From Parachlamydiales bacterium (lineage in GTDB: Bacteria; Chlamydiota; Chlamydiia; Chlamydiales; Rhabdochlamydiaceae), in NCBI GenBank assembly GCA_020050965.1, contig JAGVJV010000242.1, positions 1-5,853 on the forward strand: 5,853 nt of DNA. The letters are read 5' to 3'. The stretch's first letter is position 1, and each line of letters opens with the position of its first letter. The notes under the pieces are model-generated. The model saw only the letters and a list, made by a program, of their open reading frames with translations, made no database searches and was not told where the DNA came from. A program made the translations under genes and the position numbers. Positions 4,641 through 5,853 of this stretch are shown piece after piece.

Positions 4641-5853
4641 CTATAGAGAAGTCGTTAAATAAATCTCAGGATCTATGAGGCGGCCGGGAATCCCAAGTTC
4701 TTTTTCTGCTTGATGTAAAGCTCTCCGCTCACGCTCCAAGACCTCTGGTACACTTGAATCCCATACGACTTGTAGCAACTCCATTGAGCCATCATTTTTT
4801 GTGATGACAAAATCAATTTCGTACTCACTCTGTGTCTTGTAATAATTGATTCTATATCCTGCTCTTCTCAAATCCAAATACACTAAATTCTCAAATAAAG
4901 GACCCCAATTTTGGTTACCAATTAACAGATTGGCTATGACCAATCCAGTATCAACCGCATAAATTTTTTTAGGGTTCGTTTCCATTTTTCGATAAGAATC
5001 TGTTAAAAGAGGAACGGAAAATGCCAAAAAAGCATCTTCAATATATTCTAAATAACGATACAAAGTATCTTTGCCGGCAGGGTAACCTTGACTTTTGATA
5101 TCGTTGTAAAACTTGTTTAAAGAGAAAGGAGAAGCGCAATTTTTTAATAGCGTTTTGATCAGATACTTGATAAGAGTTGTATTTGTAATTTTATATCGCT
5201 CGACAATATCCCTAAAAACAACAGAGTCGATATAGCTTTGCAAAATGGTGCGACGTTGCTCTTGAGTTAATCCCTGGACCGCTGGAAATCCCCCAACAGT
5301 CAGATAGTCTTCAAGATGTTTGAGGTATACGTCCATTTTCTTTTTGCCAAATGGTTTAGTCAGCGGAGGAATATCGTTGGCTAAAGAATACTCCTCAAAG
5401 CTATACGGCCACATGTCTTTGGCAATCGAGCGTCCTCTTAGGGTAGAGGCAATCTCTTTGCTTAGTAATTTTGCTGAAGAGCCTGTTAAATAGATTTTGA
5501 TCTTTTTAGTATCAAAAAGGCGCCTTATCACGATAGGCCAGCCTTCTACATTTTGGATTTCATCAAAAAATAAATAACATGTTCGCTCGTGATTATCAGG
5601 GTAAAGGGTATAGAATTCATCGATCGTTTGACCTAATTGTTTTTGATTCATGGGAAGTAATCGATCATCTTCAAAGTTCATATATAAAATTTGCTCTTGC
5701 GCTATCGCCTGATCTTTCATTAGCTCCCGAATAGTCTGAAAAAGAAAATAGGTCTTGCCCGTTCGGCGCATCCCTATGACGACTTGAATCATCTGAGGAA
5801 TGTCGGCAAATACTGCCTGACGGTGGATGATCTGAAAATGTTCGGTCAGAATA
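4641..5853 (-). CDS. AAA_14/DUF4143-type ATPase of unknown function, 5' end beyond the right window edge
   Basis: The first in-window ATG is at 5792, but the frame stays open for 20 more codons to the edge and reads ILTEHFQIIHRQAVFADIPQ. This runs directly into the P-loop strand, so the true start probably lies outside the window. Numbered from the internal Met, Walker A is GMRRTGKT (7-14), Walker B is YLFFDEIQ (73-80), and the sensor-like YLTGSSAKLLSKEIASTLRGR (101-121) and PYSFEEY (129-135) are typical of the family. A winged-helix-like segment covers about 222-256. The C-terminal DUF4143 part has the AVDTGL (279-284) and LFENLVYLDL (299-308) motifs, then the nuclease-fold strands EIDFVI (325-330) and LLQVVWD (339-345). 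In the last, the E and K of a PD-(D/E)XK EVK motif are Q and V, so nuclease activity is doubtful. I recall this Q-V form in related members. Biological role is unknown. The stop is TAG at 4643-4641, followed by a strong hairpin. Confidence 0.9.
   Translation of the reverse strand, partial: ILTEHFQIIHRQAVFADIPQMIQVVIGMRRTGKTYFLFQTIRELMKDQAIAQEQILYMNFEDDRLLPMNQKQLGQTIDEFYTLYPDNHERTCYLFFDEIQNVEGWPIVIRRLFDTKKIKIYLTGSSAKLLSKEIASTLRGRSIAKDMWPYSFEEYSLANDIPPLTKPFGKKKMDVYLKHLEDYLTVGGFPAVQGLTQEQRRTILQSYIDSVVFRDIVERYKITNTTLIKYLIKTLLKNCASPFSLNKFYNDIKSQGYPAGKDTLYRYLEYIEDAFLAFSVPLLTDSYRKMETNPKKIYAVDTGLVIANLLIGNQNWGPLFENLVYLDLRRAGYRINYYKTQSEYEIDFVITKNDGSMELLQVVWDSSVPEVLERERRALHQAEKELGIPGRLIDPEIYLTTSL

Overview
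The window most resembles the chromosome of a chlamydia outside the Chlamydiaceae (Parachlamydia, Protochlamydia or Waddlia-like). The main evidence is a tightly spaced yidC-dnaA pair, a gene order I recall from Chlamydia trachomatis (CT251-CT250). The DnaA here is also very close to the chlamydial DnaA_1 type through its N-terminal domain (I recall near-identical stretches such as KWLRSLKV and FDACNLYLEA). Two points argue against Chlamydiaceae proper. There is an S-adenosylhomocysteine hydrolase gene, which those species lack as far as I know, and YidC has 663 residues, clearly shorter than the roughly 790 I recall for C. trachomatis. The assignment is inference from memory, not from a search.

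All four substantial genes are on the minus strand, so the order of transcription is right to left. (1) 4641-5853 is an AAA_14/DUF4143-type ATPase whose 5' end lies beyond the right edge. (2) 4461-4640 is a spacer with a 15-bp perfect hairpin, a small adjoining palindrome and a candidate yidC promoter. (3) 2469-4460 is yidC, the membrane protein insertase. (4) 1098-2453 is dnaA, only 15 bp after yidC and presumably in the same operon. (5) 765-1097 is a 333-bp spacer with a weak terminator-like hairpin, a possible 25-codon reading frame, three further hairpins and a good candidate promoter for ahcY that overlaps a perfect CIRCE half-site. (6) 1-764 is the first 254 codons of ahcY, cut by the left edge.

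The yidC-dnaA pair links inner-membrane protein biogenesis with replication initiation, as in many bacteria where oxaA/yidC lies close to dnaA. AhcY belongs to the activated-methyl cycle and appears to have its own promoter. The ATPase belongs to a patchily distributed family of unknown role and probably interrupts the ancestral neighbourhood (in C. trachomatis I recall lgt on that side of yidC).

I found no tRNA, rRNA, CRISPR array, insertion sequence or phage gene. The least explained parts are the two intergenic spacers. I see no convincing new multi-gene system here.
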